This document shows positions 44,847 through 53,523 of a stretch of 64,000 nt of DNA, piece by piece. Numbering within the stretch: position 1 is the first letter of the stretch; each line of letters opens with the position of its first letter. Location: assembly GCA_029936425.1 (NCBI GenBank), contig JAPYSU010000008.1, positions 75,469 through 139,468 on the forward strand. Direction: 5' to 3'. Source of the stretch: Litorimonas sp. Lineage in GTDB: Bacteria > Pseudomonadota > Alphaproteobacteria > Caulobacterales > Maricaulaceae. A model generated the notes under the pieces. The model was not told where the DNA came from. It was given only the letters and a program-made list of their open reading frames with translations, and searched no databases. The position numbers were made by a program, and so were the translations under genes.

Positions 44847-45365
44847 TTAGAATTTATAATTCCTAACAGCTGACCAGTTTTCTATTCTATCAGGATAAGA
44901 TGAAGTCCTGTTGTGAACGGCGTCAAATAAAAGCCCCTGCCCTTTCAGGCCCGCAAAGTTTTCCGCATGATCATCGATTAGATAATCAACATTTACGATG
45001 CTTTTATTTGCACAAAACACAATATTGCCCACATCAAAAAAAGGTAGATGCCGCTGAACCCAATTATATTTGTGGATACATGACTTCGGGAACAATGTGG
45101 CAGCTGTGACAATAAAAAGCTCATGTCTGCGATTGAGCTCCCTGAGGGTTTCGACAGCGCCCTCCATAGGTTGGATTTCGCCGAAAAACTCTCCTTCGCC
45201 AAGCATCTCCCAAAAGTGGTTATGCTGTACATCTGACAGAAAGGTGTCAAATTTCCGTCCATCGGCGAACTCCGCCGTCTCCGGATAGGTCGTTTCCAGC
45301 CATTTTTTCTGAGCGGCGTAAGTGTCGGTGATGACATCGTCCATATCAAAAGCAATTCGGGCCAT
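44847..45365 (-). CDS. HAD-superfamily 5'(3')-deoxyribonucleotidase-like protein (NT5C family)
   Basis: A 172-residue HAD phosphatase: motif I FDMDDVITDTYA (Asp7, Asp9), motif II FIVTAAT, motif III/IV with VDYLIDDHAENF. The family includes cytosolic and mitochondrial 5'(3')-deoxyribonucleotidases and bacterial relatives of unknown substrate. It overlaps the upstream SDR stop, so it is co-translated with a catabolic gene, which suggests a phosphorylated intermediate rather than nucleotide salvage. Confidence 0.82.
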   Translation of the reverse strand: MARIAFDMDDVITDTYAAQKKWLETTYPETAEFADGRKFDTFLSDVQHNHFWEMLGEGEFFGEIQPMEGAVETLRELNRRHELFIVTAATLFPKSCIHKYNWVQRHLPFFDVGNIVFCANKSIVNVDYLIDDHAENFAGLKGQGLLFDAVHNRTSSYPDRIENWSAVRNYKF

Positions 45366-46138
45366 CAGGCGAGGTAACCTCCGTCTACAGGGATATCGAT
45401 TCCAGTCGAATAACTGGCTTCGTCAGATGCCAGGAAAAGAATAGCATTGGCAGGTTCATCCGGGGTTCCGAGCCGCTTCATGGGATGGCCATTGGCGAAA
45501 CCCTTTATAACATCTTCGGCTGAGGAACCGGCTTTAACGCCGGCATCAATATAAGCCTCAACCATTTCCGTATGTATTGCCCCCGGGGAGACCGTGTTGA
45601 CGCGAATATCATACCGGCTCTCTGCACAGTGCAGAGCTACGGAACGTGTGAACATTCGAACGCCCCCCTTGGAGGCGCAATAGGCCGGAATAAAGGCGCC
45701 GCCGCGGTGTCCTAAAGTGGAGGCGACATTCACGATTGCGGCCCGTTTTACAGTTTTTAGCGCCCTAACACCCGCCTGTGTGCCTAAAAAAGTCCCTTCC
45801 AAGTTAATGGAGATCGTTTTTCTAAAGTCCTCTAAGGATATGTCTTCGATACTACCGGGAATGCTTACACCAGCCGAGTTTATCAACGTGGTTATCCCGC
45901 CAAATTCTTTTTTGGTTGCCTCTACAGCCTCTTCCCAACTTTCAGGAGAGGTTACGTCAAGCTCAACAAAACTCGCTGCATCCCCGAGCTGATCAGCAAC
46001 ACTCTGCCCTTTTTCTATATTGATATCACCCACGACCAATCGTGCGCCTTCTTGCACGAATAACTGAGCGGTCGCGGCGCCGATACCACTCGCCCCGCCA
46101 GATATTAGCGCTACTTTTCCTGTGAGACGTCCGGTCAT
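45365..46138 (-). CDS. Short-chain dehydrogenase/reductase (SDR)
   Basis: A 257-residue SDR: SGGASGIG, NSAGV, VNVASTLGHRG and YCASKGG; Asp in VVGDIN suggests NAD(H). It lies in a leftward run of SDR, SDR, MDR and Rieske genes (45365-50063) that looks like one operon. Confidence 0.9.
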   Translation of the reverse strand: MTGRLTGKVALISGGASGIGAATAQLFVQEGARLVVGDINIEKGQSVADQLGDAASFVELDVTSPESWEEAVEATKKEFGGITTLINSAGVSIPGSIEDISLEDFRKTISINLEGTFLGTQAGVRALKTVKRAAIVNVASTLGHRGGAFIPAYCASKGGVRMFTRSVALHCAESRYDIRVNTVSPGAIHTEMVEAYIDAGVKAGSSAEDVIKGFANGHPMKRLGTPDEPANAILFLASDEASYSTGIDIPVDGGYLA

Positions 46139-46155
46139 ATTGATTCAGGAGCCTC

Positions 46156-46923
46156 TTAAAGAGGGCCGGAGGCCGCTAGCCAACCGCCATCAATCAACAA
46201 TTCTGTACCCGTCACAAAACTAGATTTATCAGAGGCTAGAAACATAACCCCATTGGCAATTTCTTCCGATGTGCCCATACGGCCAATTGGCTGTAACGTT
46301 TCAAAGAATGCTCTTGTGCCGGCGGCATCCCCTGAGGCCTCAAAGGCTGCTTGGTTCATTGGCGTATCAATCGCACCGGGGTGAACTGAATTGCAACGAA
46401 TGTTCTTATATTCTTTCGCGCAGTGGACCGCGATTGATTTGGATAGTAACCGAACCGCACCTTTGGTTGCTCCGTAGGCCGCGCCATTCGCCAGGCCGAT
46501 AAAACCTGTAATCGACGACATATTTACGATGGATCCTTTGGGGCCACCGGGATTTTCTTTCATCACGGAAATAGCTTCTCGGCATCCAAGCATAGTCCCC
46601 GTTTGATTTACGGCGATCATTTTCATCCAAAGATCCATTTCTGTATCTTCGATACTTCCGCCCAGGAAAATACCGGCATTGTTTATTAAGGCATCAAGAC
46701 GGCCGGTTGCGCTAACAATTTCCGCCATGACCTCTTTCCAGCGTTTTTCGTTCGAAACGTCCTGATTTAAATATGTGGCTCCTGTTTCTACTGCGAGCTT
46801 TTCTCCCAAATCGTCCTGAATATCTGAGAAAAACACATTCTCAAACTCTGCCAATGCCGTGCGCACAATGGCCGCGCCGATACCTGACGCGCCGCCCGTG
46901 ATTAAGATTGTTGAGTCGGCCAT
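46156..46923 (-). CDS. Short-chain dehydrogenase/reductase (SDR)
   Basis: A 255-residue SDR: TGGASGIG, NNAGI, VNMSSITGFIG and YGATKGA; FFSDIQ suggests NAD(H). It is 2 bp downstream of the MDR gene in the same operon and resembles the SDR at 14029 in its C-terminal GTELLIDGGWL-type end. Confidence 0.9.
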   Translation of the reverse strand: MADSTILITGGASGIGAAIVRTALAEFENVFFSDIQDDLGEKLAVETGATYLNQDVSNEKRWKEVMAEIVSATGRLDALINNAGIFLGGSIEDTEMDLWMKMIAVNQTGTMLGCREAISVMKENPGGPKGSIVNMSSITGFIGLANGAAYGATKGAVRLLSKSIAVHCAKEYKNIRCNSVHPGAIDTPMNQAAFEASGDAAGTRAFFETLQPIGRMGTSEEIANGVMFLASDKSSFVTGTELLIDGGWLAASGPL

Positions 46924-46925
46924 AA

Positions 46926-47942
46926 TTATGCCTTCACCAAAGTTTTTCCCATAGTCTTACCGGTCATGAGATCAATAAAGGCGGTGGGTATTTCTGCTAC
47001 GCCGTTGTAAATATTATCAAATATCTTCAGCTCTCCAGACGCGGCCCAATCGTTTAACTCAGACTGCGCTTTGGGTATGACGTCGAAATGATCAAAGAGG
47101 AGAAAGCCCTGCAACCTCAATCGTTTCAGAACAATATTCCAGAGGCTCTTAACCCCATAAGGGGTATCACTATTATAATCTGCAATCATACCACAACATA
47201 CAATACAGCCGTTTTCCGCCATCACGGGCAGGATGCTTTCAAGCATTTCACCGCCGACATTATCGAAAAACACATTCACACCCTCAGGGCATTTTTCAGA
47301 AATTGCAGAGCCTAGGTCATCGACGGTTTTGTAATTAACCGCCTCATCATATCCAAGCTCATATAGGCGCTCGATTTTCGCTTTCGTGCTCGTCAAACCA
47401 ATGACGCGCGCTCCGCGGAGTTTGGCAATTTGCCCTGCCAGCCCGCCCGTCGCGCCCGCCGCGGCATTTACCACGACAGTGTCACCTTTTTTAACCTCGC
47501 CGATTTTGCACATCCCAACCCAAGCCGTGAGTCCGACAGGGCCAAGCGCGCCCATATAATGTTGAAGCGGTACGCCCGGCTTCGGTTCTACTTTTTCAAG
47601 TCCGATAGCATCGTTCAAAATGGAGTAATTCTCCCACTTTGCCATGCCTCTCATATAACTACCGACTTTAACGGACGGGTTATTGGATTTAAGAACCTTT
47701 CCAAGGGTCATACCGAATACGGTTTCGCCTAGCGGGATTTGAGGCATATATCCCTCAAATGTTGCAGCTTCGTTCATAAAGCCTCGAACGCCGGCATCCA
47801 TGGAAAAAATCAGGTTTTCAAGTAGGAATTCCCCCTCGCCCGGCTCCGGGATCGAGCCGCTAACAACTTTAAAGCAGCTCGGGTCAGGCGCTCCGTCCGG
47901 CCGCTTCACCAGACGAACCATTTTATTTTCTTTTGAAGCCAT
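46926..47942 (-). CDS. MDR-family NADP-dependent oxidoreductase (Rieske-paired, 3)
   Basis: A 338-residue paralogue: FSMDAGVRGFM, NAAAGATGGLAGQIAKLRGARVIG and FDNVGGEMLE. It starts 2 bp after the Rieske gene's stop, repeating the Rieske/MDR pairing seen at 35669-37868 and 39671-42066. Confidence 0.89.
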   Translation of the reverse strand: MASKENKMVRLVKRPDGAPDPSCFKVVSGSIPEPGEGEFLLENLIFSMDAGVRGFMNEAATFEGYMPQIPLGETVFGMTLGKVLKSNNPSVKVGSYMRGMAKWENYSILNDAIGLEKVEPKPGVPLQHYMGALGPVGLTAWVGMCKIGEVKKGDTVVVNAAAGATGGLAGQIAKLRGARVIGLTSTKAKIERLYELGYDEAVNYKTVDDLGSAISEKCPEGVNVFFDNVGGEMLESILPVMAENGCIVCCGMIADYNSDTPYGVKSLWNIVLKRLRLQGFLLFDHFDVIPKAQSELNDWAASGELKIFDNIYNGVAEIPTAFIDLMTGKTMGKTLVKA

Positions 47943-47944
47943 AG

Positions 47945-49264
47945 CTAAGTGGGTCCAACGCCGACAGTATCATTAAGTAATTCATGAAAGCGCTGAATCC
48001 GTTTTTCTTGTCCGGTTAAAACACCGCCGGTATATCCCTTGGAATGCAGACCCTGTTGTTGACTGGAGCCGACGGAAAGATCCTGATCCGCGACGAAGCC
48101 TAAGGATTTTTCGCCATAGACAATGGTTTCATGTTCCGCGTCTTCAAAAGGCTTCGGTCCGCAAGGTGTCTCCACCACATCGCGGCCTTGAACTTCGGGG
48201 TTAAAAAACCAATGGTCAAAAATACATTTTTCAGGGTCTGTCGGATGGGGCTCGCTTCGCAGCACTTGGAATCCATCGGCACTTAGGGTCAACGTAAAAT
48301 TCGGCCAGAGAGTACAGTGATAATAATCTGTCAATTGAGCGTCATTCAGCGTTTCGAAAAAAGTATAGCCTTTTTCAGCCCCTTTCTCTCTCTTGGCTTT
48401 TTGGATTGCGATACGCGCATCAGTAGGTCTTTTCTCAAAGTCTTTTGGATCCAGCCCCCAATATTCAAGAACAACATCCAGCGGAGGCTCACAAAATTCC
48501 TGCGGTATCTCTCTCGTGGACGGCTGATGCCCCTTCATGACCATTACATTGTGGCCGCTCTCATAGCTCTGGAAATGTGTATTTTTATAGTCATCTTCAA
48601 CAAAAGTCGCGAGCTCGGGATGCAAAGTCGGCAAATGATAGGATTCGTTAAAATTATCTCTTATAACTTTCCAGTTACATGGGGCTTCGGTCGTTAGGTG
48701 GAGAGTCCGGGTTTGCGTCTCCATCTGATATCCTGCCAACATTTCAGGCAAGGGATCAAGCCATTCAATAAGAGGCGTGGCATCTGGATCCATATTATAC
48801 CAAATGAACCCGGCCCAGACTTCGCATTGAAGCTCCACAAGCTTAAGCTTTCCACAAGGGTTGCCCCCCACGACGTCTTCAGCATTTTGCGCGTGTTTCA
48901 ATACGCCGTCTTTGCCCCACTTCCAACCGTGATAAGAGCAAGTGATTGATTCCCCGCCTCCAATATCAGAAAACACCAGTCGGTTTCCGCGATGTTGACA
49001 GGCATTGTAAAAGGCTTTGATGCCACCGTCTTCCTGCCGGATCATGATGACCGACTCATTCATTATATTATGACGAACCCAGTCGCCCGGCTCTTCAACG
49101 TCGGAGATATGTCCCCCGACATGCCAAATCTTGGTCCAGAGGTGATCCCATTCTTTTTGCATCCACTCTTTGGAAAAATATCGCTCTGCGGTGATGTTAT
49201 CGCCGCGGACGGAAGGATCGTAATCCGGGTGATATCCTCCGGGAAATGAATCTATATTTTTCAT
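47945..49264 (-). CDS. Rieske non-haem iron oxygenase alpha subunit (3)
   Basis: The ATG at 49264 is chosen, since the frame extends upstream into the preceding SDR without family similarity. The 439-residue protein has Rieske ligands Cys89-x-His91 and Cys109-x-x-His112 (CQHRGN, CSYHGW) and the iron site NFNESYHLPTLHP (His210, His215). It is of the large alpha-subunit type and has no beta subunit. It lies in the SDR/MDR operon. Confidence 0.91.
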   Translation of the reverse strand: MKNIDSFPGGYHPDYDPSVRGDNITAERYFSKEWMQKEWDHLWTKIWHVGGHISDVEEPGDWVRHNIMNESVIMIRQEDGGIKAFYNACQHRGNRLVFSDIGGGESITCSYHGWKWGKDGVLKHAQNAEDVVGGNPCGKLKLVELQCEVWAGFIWYNMDPDATPLIEWLDPLPEMLAGYQMETQTRTLHLTTEAPCNWKVIRDNFNESYHLPTLHPELATFVEDDYKNTHFQSYESGHNVMVMKGHQPSTREIPQEFCEPPLDVVLEYWGLDPKDFEKRPTDARIAIQKAKREKGAEKGYTFFETLNDAQLTDYYHCTLWPNFTLTLSADGFQVLRSEPHPTDPEKCIFDHWFFNPEVQGRDVVETPCGPKPFEDAEHETIVYGEKSLGFVADQDLSVGSSQQQGLHSKGYTGGVLTGQEKRIQRFHELLNDTVGVGPT

Positions 49265-49277
49265 AACATCTTTCTCT

Positions 49278-50063
49278 TTAAAATCCCATCTCTTGTGGCG
49301 TTGGTATGCGCCGCAGCGTTTGTCCCCCCGTGACATCAATGATTTGACCTGTGACAAAGGCCTCGTCGGAAGCGAGCCACAGAGCGGCATTGGCGATATC
49401 TTGCGTGGTGGGGGCGCGGCCAAGCGGCGTCTCATTTAGAAAAGCCTGTGCGAGGCTCTCCACCTCAAAAGCTTGCTCCGTCATTGTTGTTTTTGTGAAG
49501 CCCGGCGCTATCGCATTCACACGGATGTTTTTCGGACCATATTCGACGGCGGCGATCTTCACCGCATGATCCGCGCCGCTTTTCGCGCCAGCGTAACCCG
49601 CGTAACCGGGCGGAGCCAAGATGGCCGTCATGCTTGAGGCCGTAATTAGAGAGCCGCCAGGCGTTTCTCCAGAAGACATACGCTCTGCCATATGTTTAAA
49701 AAACAGAATCGGCCCCATGAAATGCACGTCTGAAGATCGGCGCAAATCTTCCGGTGTGATTTCGCTAATCGGACCACTAACCTCAATCCCGGCATAGTTT
49801 ACCGCTATATCGAGACTGCCAAATTCAGAGATTGCCCTGTCCGCAAGAGCGGCCAAACTCTCCTCATCAGTGACATCTGCTGTCACCGCGAGTGCCGAAA
49901 CATTCTCCGCGACAGTCTTAAGGTCTGCCTCACGCCTCGCTGCAAGAATTAAATTTGCTCCCTCTTTCGCAAAACGCATTGCTGTAACGGCGCCCATACT
50001 ATCGGGGTTGGACGCTCCGATTATAATGGCTGTTTTACCTGCTAAGCGACCGCTCACTGGCAT
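49278..50063 (-). CDS. Short-chain dehydrogenase/reductase (SDR)
   Basis: A 261-residue SDR with a variant cofactor loop (IGASNPDSMG), NYAGI in place of NNAG, Ser in ITASSMTA and YAGAKSG. LAARREAD after strand 2 suggests NADP(H). It is the first gene of the leftward operon, divergent from the Rieske ferredoxin gene. Confidence 0.88.
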   Translation of the reverse strand: MPVSGRLAGKTAIIIGASNPDSMGAVTAMRFAKEGANLILAARREADLKTVAENVSALAVTADVTDEESLAALADRAISEFGSLDIAVNYAGIEVSGPISEITPEDLRRSSDVHFMGPILFFKHMAERMSSGETPGGSLITASSMTAILAPPGYAGYAGAKSGADHAVKIAAVEYGPKNIRVNAIAPGFTKTTMTEQAFEVESLAQAFLNETPLGRAPTTQDIANAALWLASDEAFVTGQIIDVTGGQTLRRIPTPQEMGF

Positions 50064-50230
50064 CCCCTATGACCTATATTGATTTCATGCGCTTCTAGAT
50101 ATCGCCTTTACTTTATTATACGGAATGGTGCGGCCCTAACGAGCTAATCAATCTAATAGCTACACATATGAGGCGCGGCCAATTATGTGACAGAAAACAC
50201 TCTGCATGAACTTAAAAATAGTCAGGGGAT

Positions 50231-50584
50231 ATGGGTCAGTCATTTATTAAGGCGGTCGCGTTTAAAGATCTAGTAGATCGCAAATCCGCCTGCATGAAAC
50301 TCAATGATTGGCCGGTCTTGCTGATCTACTCTAGCAATAAAGTATTCGCGATGATGAATATGTGCAGTCACCAAAATTCCGAATTGGAAGGCGGCAGAAT
50401 AAGACGCGGCACAATAATGTGCCCGCTCCACGGCGCCCGTTTCAAGCTTGAAAACGGAGAGAATATCGGGGGGCAATACCCCCCGGTGAAAACCTTCAAT
50501 TCTAGAATTAAGGACGCTTGGGTCGAAGTGGAGATCCCCGATGAGGCCTATGTCGCAGAAATCGCATCTGCGTCCGGCTTTTAA
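50231..50584 (+). CDS. Rieske-type ferredoxin
   Basis: A 117-residue single Rieske domain: Cys45-x-His47 (MCSHQN) and Cys64-x-x-His67 (CPLHGARF), with FKLENGENIGGQYPP after the cluster. AGGGGA precedes the ATG. It is the only ferredoxin in the window and so the likely electron carrier between the FAD reductase at 6945 and the three Rieske oxygenases. Followed 20 bp later by an NTF2-like gene. Confidence 0.93.
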   Translation: MGQSFIKAVAFKDLVDRKSACMKLNDWPVLLIYSSNKVFAMMNMCSHQNSELEGGRIRRGTIMCPLHGARFKLENGENIGGQYPPVKTFNSRIKDAWVEVEIPDEAYVAEIASASGF

Positions 50585-50604
50585 ATTTACAGGAGAGACA
50601 GAAG

Positions 50605-51027
50605 ATGAGTTTTTCAGGACCTTTTGAAGATAGACTGGCTATTCGCGAGTTATTGGACGTTTATTCCGATGCCGTCTGCCGGAACAATGCCGAGGAATGG
50701 GGCGCTTGTTGGGCCGAGGACTCCAGTTGGAGCCTGCCCGACTACCCGGAATTTCCCGATGTGATCGGCCGCAAAGCGATCGTCGATATGTGGGTCGGCG
50801 CGATGGCTCAGTATCCGGGGGTTATTTTTGTTTCAACGCCGGGTCATATCGTCGTAAACGGAGACACCGCTGAAGTCCGCTGCTACACTTCTGAAGTATT
50901 TGATGATAAGAATGGGCGCACAACGAGAGATCGTGGCTACTATGAAGATGAATGCGTCAAGATCGACGGTAGCTGGGTTTTCAAGAAACGAGTATTCAAA
51001 AAAATTCACAGAGAAGAGCCCAAATAG
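50605..51027 (+). CDS. NTF2-like (SnoaL) protein
   Basis: A 140-residue protein with DRLAIRELLDVYSDAVCRNNAEEWGACWAEDSSW at the start and RTTRDRGYYEDECVKIDGSWVFKKRVFKKIH at the end. This matches SnoaL_4-type proteins, related to small subunits of ring-hydroxylating dioxygenases. It follows the Rieske ferredoxin and may be a dehydratase/isomerase or an oxygenase partner. Ribosome-binding site AGGAGA. Confidence 0.78.
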   Translation: MSFSGPFEDRLAIRELLDVYSDAVCRNNAEEWGACWAEDSSWSLPDYPEFPDVIGRKAIVDMWVGAMAQYPGVIFVSTPGHIVVNGDTAEVRCYTSEVFDDKNGRTTRDRGYYEDECVKIDGSWVFKKRVFKKIHREEPK

Positions 51028-51250
51028 TTTTTAGAGTTGCATTCTGATATTCCATTCCGAATGCGTCCTCAGAAAATTTACGGCTCAACAATGTCTAGCT
51101 ATAAACAACCTCTACCGGGTCTCAGGTGGAGGCAAACCCCATAAATGTCCTGTTTAAAATAGAAACCAAAATCCGGGCATTTGAACGATTTTCACATTTA
51201 TTTTTCAGACATTACGCAAAGAAAAGTCTGTGCTGTCTTTAGGATTGTTT

Positions 51251-51264
51251 GAGCGTTAACGCTC
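51251..51264. other. Perfect 14-bp palindrome near the right island end
   Basis: GAGCGTTAACGCTC lies 42 bp inside the tRNA-proximal end of the island. It could be a binding site for a regulator or recombination protein. There is no gene in 51028-51306; a weaker hairpin (CCTCTACC/GGTGGAGG) lies at 51109-51132. Confidence 0.3.
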
Positions 51265-51305
51265 CACCCAAATCAATCTTTAATACGTTATAAAATTTGA
51301 GGAAA

Positions 51306-51317
51306 ATGGCGCACCGG
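51306..51317 (+). other. attR-like tRNA-Arg 3' end
   Basis: ATGGCGCACCGG, the end of the tRNA gene read on the + strand, is repeated at 6748-6759. The island would join here while restoring the intact tRNA. Confidence 0.5.
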
Positions 51318-51383
51318 GGAGGATTCGAACCCCCGACCCCTTGATTCGTAGTCAAGTACTCTATCCAGCTGAGCTACCGGTGC
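51307..51383 (-). tRNA. tRNA-Arg (ACG)
   Basis: Read on the minus strand it folds as a full cloverleaf: acceptor GCACCGG/CCGGTGC, D-loop AGCTCAGCTGGATAGAG, anticodon stem CTTGA/TCAAG with loop CTACGAA (anticodon ACG), TPsiC arm GGGGGTTCGAATCCTCC and an encoded CCA. The 3' end faces the catabolic island. Confidence 0.97.
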
Positions 51384-51501
51384 TTAGAGTGCGCGGTGAG
51401 GCGCGGTGGTCGCAATCTCTTGCGAAGGCGCGTTAAAGCGGAAACGAGTCCGTTTTGCAAGCGCTATTTCAGTGATTTCTTGCCATTGACTGCATCCTTT
51501 T

Positions 51502-52461
51502 TCAGCTCTCTTTTGCGAAATGGATCCCGCGCATCAGCGCGCGGGCAACGCAGCGGGCGGCGGCCCCGCCGAGTTCGGCGAGCGCCGCAGGGCTGTCGCA
51601 AGTCTGCTCCCCCAGAGAAAGCGCAAAAATCGTATCTCCGTCCAGCGGCGTATGGGCGGGCTGCACCGCCAGGGGGATACCGTCCTGCGCCATAATCGCC
51701 AGACGCTTGAGCTGTTTCTGGGACAATCCCGCATCCGTCAGGACCGCGCCGATGACGGTCGATTGCCCGGCAGATTTCAGAAATTCGAGCTTTGTATCTG
51801 TCGCCGTCTGATATTTATACTCCGCCGGCGGCCGCTCCCCCCCAAACTCGCCGCCCTCTTCATAGGCCCAGGCCCAGGGGCAGGACGTTCCGGGCATGTA
51901 GGGCGAGCCCACCGGATTGGCGGCAATAATCGCTGTGAGGGTCACGCCGCCGGCCGTTTCCGTGGCAACGCCCAGTCCGCCGCGATATATTCCGGCCGTG
52001 GCCCCAAATCCGGCGCCGGCGCGGCCTTCTTGAACGTCCCTTTGCGCACTTTCGCAGGCCGCAAGCGCCAAGTCCCGAAAGGGCGGCGACCCGCCCCAAT
52101 TCTTGTCTCCGCCATTGGCATTATCGAATAAGATCGCGCTTGGCACGACGGGGGAGACCGGGATAGGTTCCGGCCCGGGGGCGTAGCCAATGCGCTTTTG
52201 CCCCAGCCAGACGGTCACAGCGTCCGCGGCGGCCAGTCCGTAAACGGACCCGCCGGACAGGACGACAGCGTGGACTTTTTCTATCAGCCCGCCATCCTGC
52301 AAGGTCATGATCTCGCGCGTTCCAGGCCCGCCGCCACGCACATCCACCGCGCAGGTCGCCGGACACTCCGGCAAGATTACGGTCACGCCGGTTTTGACAG
52401 AGACCTGATGCGCCTGCCCGACTTTAACGCCGGCAAGGGAAAGGGGAGACATAAAAGACAT
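51502..52461 (-). CDS. P1 (DmpA/BapA) family peptidase
   Basis: About 320 residues from the Met at 52461 (GAGG just upstream; Met at 52452 and 52470 are alternatives). P1 peptidases are N-terminal-nucleophile, self-cleaving aminopeptidases. Visible: CAVDVRGGGPGTRE, VLSGGSVYGLAAADAV, ILFDNANGG, and the nucleophile region GQSTVIGAVLTDAGLSQKQLKRLA with Ser as probable cleavage residue, then HTPLDGDTIFALS. Much more GC-rich than the island genes. Cleaves N-terminal or beta-amino acids from peptides. Confidence 0.88.
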   Translation of the reverse strand: MSFMSPLSLAGVKVGQAHQVSVKTGVTVILPECPATCAVDVRGGGPGTREIMTLQDGGLIEKVHAVVLSGGSVYGLAAADAVTVWLGQKRIGYAPGPEPIPVSPVVPSAILFDNANGGDKNWGGSPPFRDLALAACESAQRDVQEGRAGAGFGATAGIYRGGLGVATETAGGVTLTAIIAANPVGSPYMPGTSCPWAWAYEEGGEFGGERPPAEYKYQTATDTKLEFLKSAGQSTVIGAVLTDAGLSQKQLKRLAIMAQDGIPLAVQPAHTPLDGDTIFALSLGEQTCDSPAALAELGGAAARCVARALMRGIHFAKES

Positions 52462-52729
52462 ACGCCTCATTACGCGAGGCGGACGGGATTTGCCAGAGTA
52501 ACAATCTTCGTATTTTGTCCTGCGCATTTGCCCTGCCCGGCCCTGTCGCCTCATATTTTCACCTCAATCCATCATATAGCTCTCTATATGCCGGCACCAA
52601 AAAGATTTGGTGCGCTCAGCGATTGAAAAATTAAGCCTTCACAGTAATTCACAAAGCGATAGCTTTGCTTTATGGGCCTAGAGGATAACATCCTTTACCG
52701 CCTTGCAGCTTTTGTGAGAAAGAAATTTA

Positions 52730-53503
52730 ATGCTGACGAAAACACGACAGAAACTCGCTCGGTTTCGGCAACGCGGCTCTCCTTTGGCGTCTCTGGTTGA
52801 TTTTTCCCTCTGGTCCCTTCGGTCTGTGCTCAACCCCCGGCTTAAGAGTTTCTGGTTCATTGTTTTCATTTCCGCTCTCTTTGCGGCGGCGTTCTATCTT
52901 GCCCCCTACCCTCTTTATATTGCTGCCGGTTTTATAGCGTTTCTCTTGCTGGTTCTGCTCACCCTGATGCTGAGCTATTTGCGGTCCATCAGCCGGAGCC
53001 ACACACATGCCCTCGGCCTCGCCAGACAGGAGATTGGCGGGTCTCTTATGGATATCCGGAAAGAGCATACAGAGATCCGGAAAGAGCAGATTGCTTCTGC
53101 AGCCAAGCAGGAAAGCCTGTTGGAGAACGGAATTGCAGAGGCCAAGCGGGGTATGAAAGCCCGCTCGGACAGTCTGGAGGCAGAACTTGATATGCTTGGC
53201 AACCGTCTGGTGGATCTCTCCCAGGAATTAAGGGCGCTCAGATCCCATTCAAGTCAGAGCGCGCAGCAGCTCGCGGAAATTCAGGACAATCTGGAAAAGA
53301 AACTGGAGGCTTTGCAAAGAGGCTTTCCCTTGCCCTCCGGTAAAAACGCTCCGACAGATTTGGGCGAAATCGTCTCGGATGTGGCGGCGCTCCAGAATAG
53401 ACTTGATAATCAGACAAAAAATGAAGCCAGAACGACAAAAAATCTAAGCGATGCAATCAACGCATTGAAGACCCAATTAGCTGAAATCAAAAAGGCGAAG
53501 TGA
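52730..53503 (+). CDS. Membrane-anchored coiled-coil protein upstream of ABC exporter
   Basis: A 257-residue protein of no recognised family. The basic N terminus is followed by two hydrophobic segments (about 41-60, SFWFIVFISALFAAAFYL, and 62-83, IAAGFIAFLLLVLLTLML). A long coiled coil with heptads runs from about 95 to 200 (IRKEHTEIRKEQIASAAKQ, LEAELDMLGNRLVDLSQELR). A shorter one lies at the C terminus. It lies 20 bp before the ABC permease and may help assemble or position the exporter. Confidence 0.75.
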   Translation: MLTKTRQKLARFRQRGSPLASLVDFSLWSLRSVLNPRLKSFWFIVFISALFAAAFYLAPYPLYIAAGFIAFLLLVLLTLMLSYLRSISRSHTHALGLARQEIGGSLMDIRKEHTEIRKEQIASAAKQESLLENGIAEAKRGMKARSDSLEAELDMLGNRLVDLSQELRALRSHSSQSAQQLAEIQDNLEKKLEALQRGFPLPSGKNAPTDLGEIVSDVAALQNRLDNQTKNEARTTKNLSDAINALKTQLAEIKKAK

Positions 53504-53523
53504 ATCATGTCGGATAAAGTCTC

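Larger units (their letters stand above)
6748..51317. mobile_element. Putative genomic island integrated at tRNA-Arg(ACG)
   Basis: The tRNA gene at 51307-51383 points its 3' end into this region, and a direct copy of that end (ATGGCGCACCGG) lies at 6748-6759. The interval is about 44.6 kb and holds 44 genes, nearly all for catabolism of an organic substrate. It is visibly more AT-rich than the chromosomal genes to the right. Islands commonly use tRNA 3' ends as attachment sites and leave such direct repeats. No integrase or other mobility gene is present, so it would be a relic or mobilised in trans. Confidence 0.5.

Noticed and set aside
49265..49435. Longer start for the third Rieske oxygenase
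   Set aside because: The extension overlaps the upstream SDR coding region and has no family similarity; the Met at 49264 fits length and spacing.
51396..52131. Long + strand ORFs with Arg/Pro-rich translation
   Set aside because: They are antisense to the P1 peptidase in GC-rich DNA; composition is typical of shadow frames.
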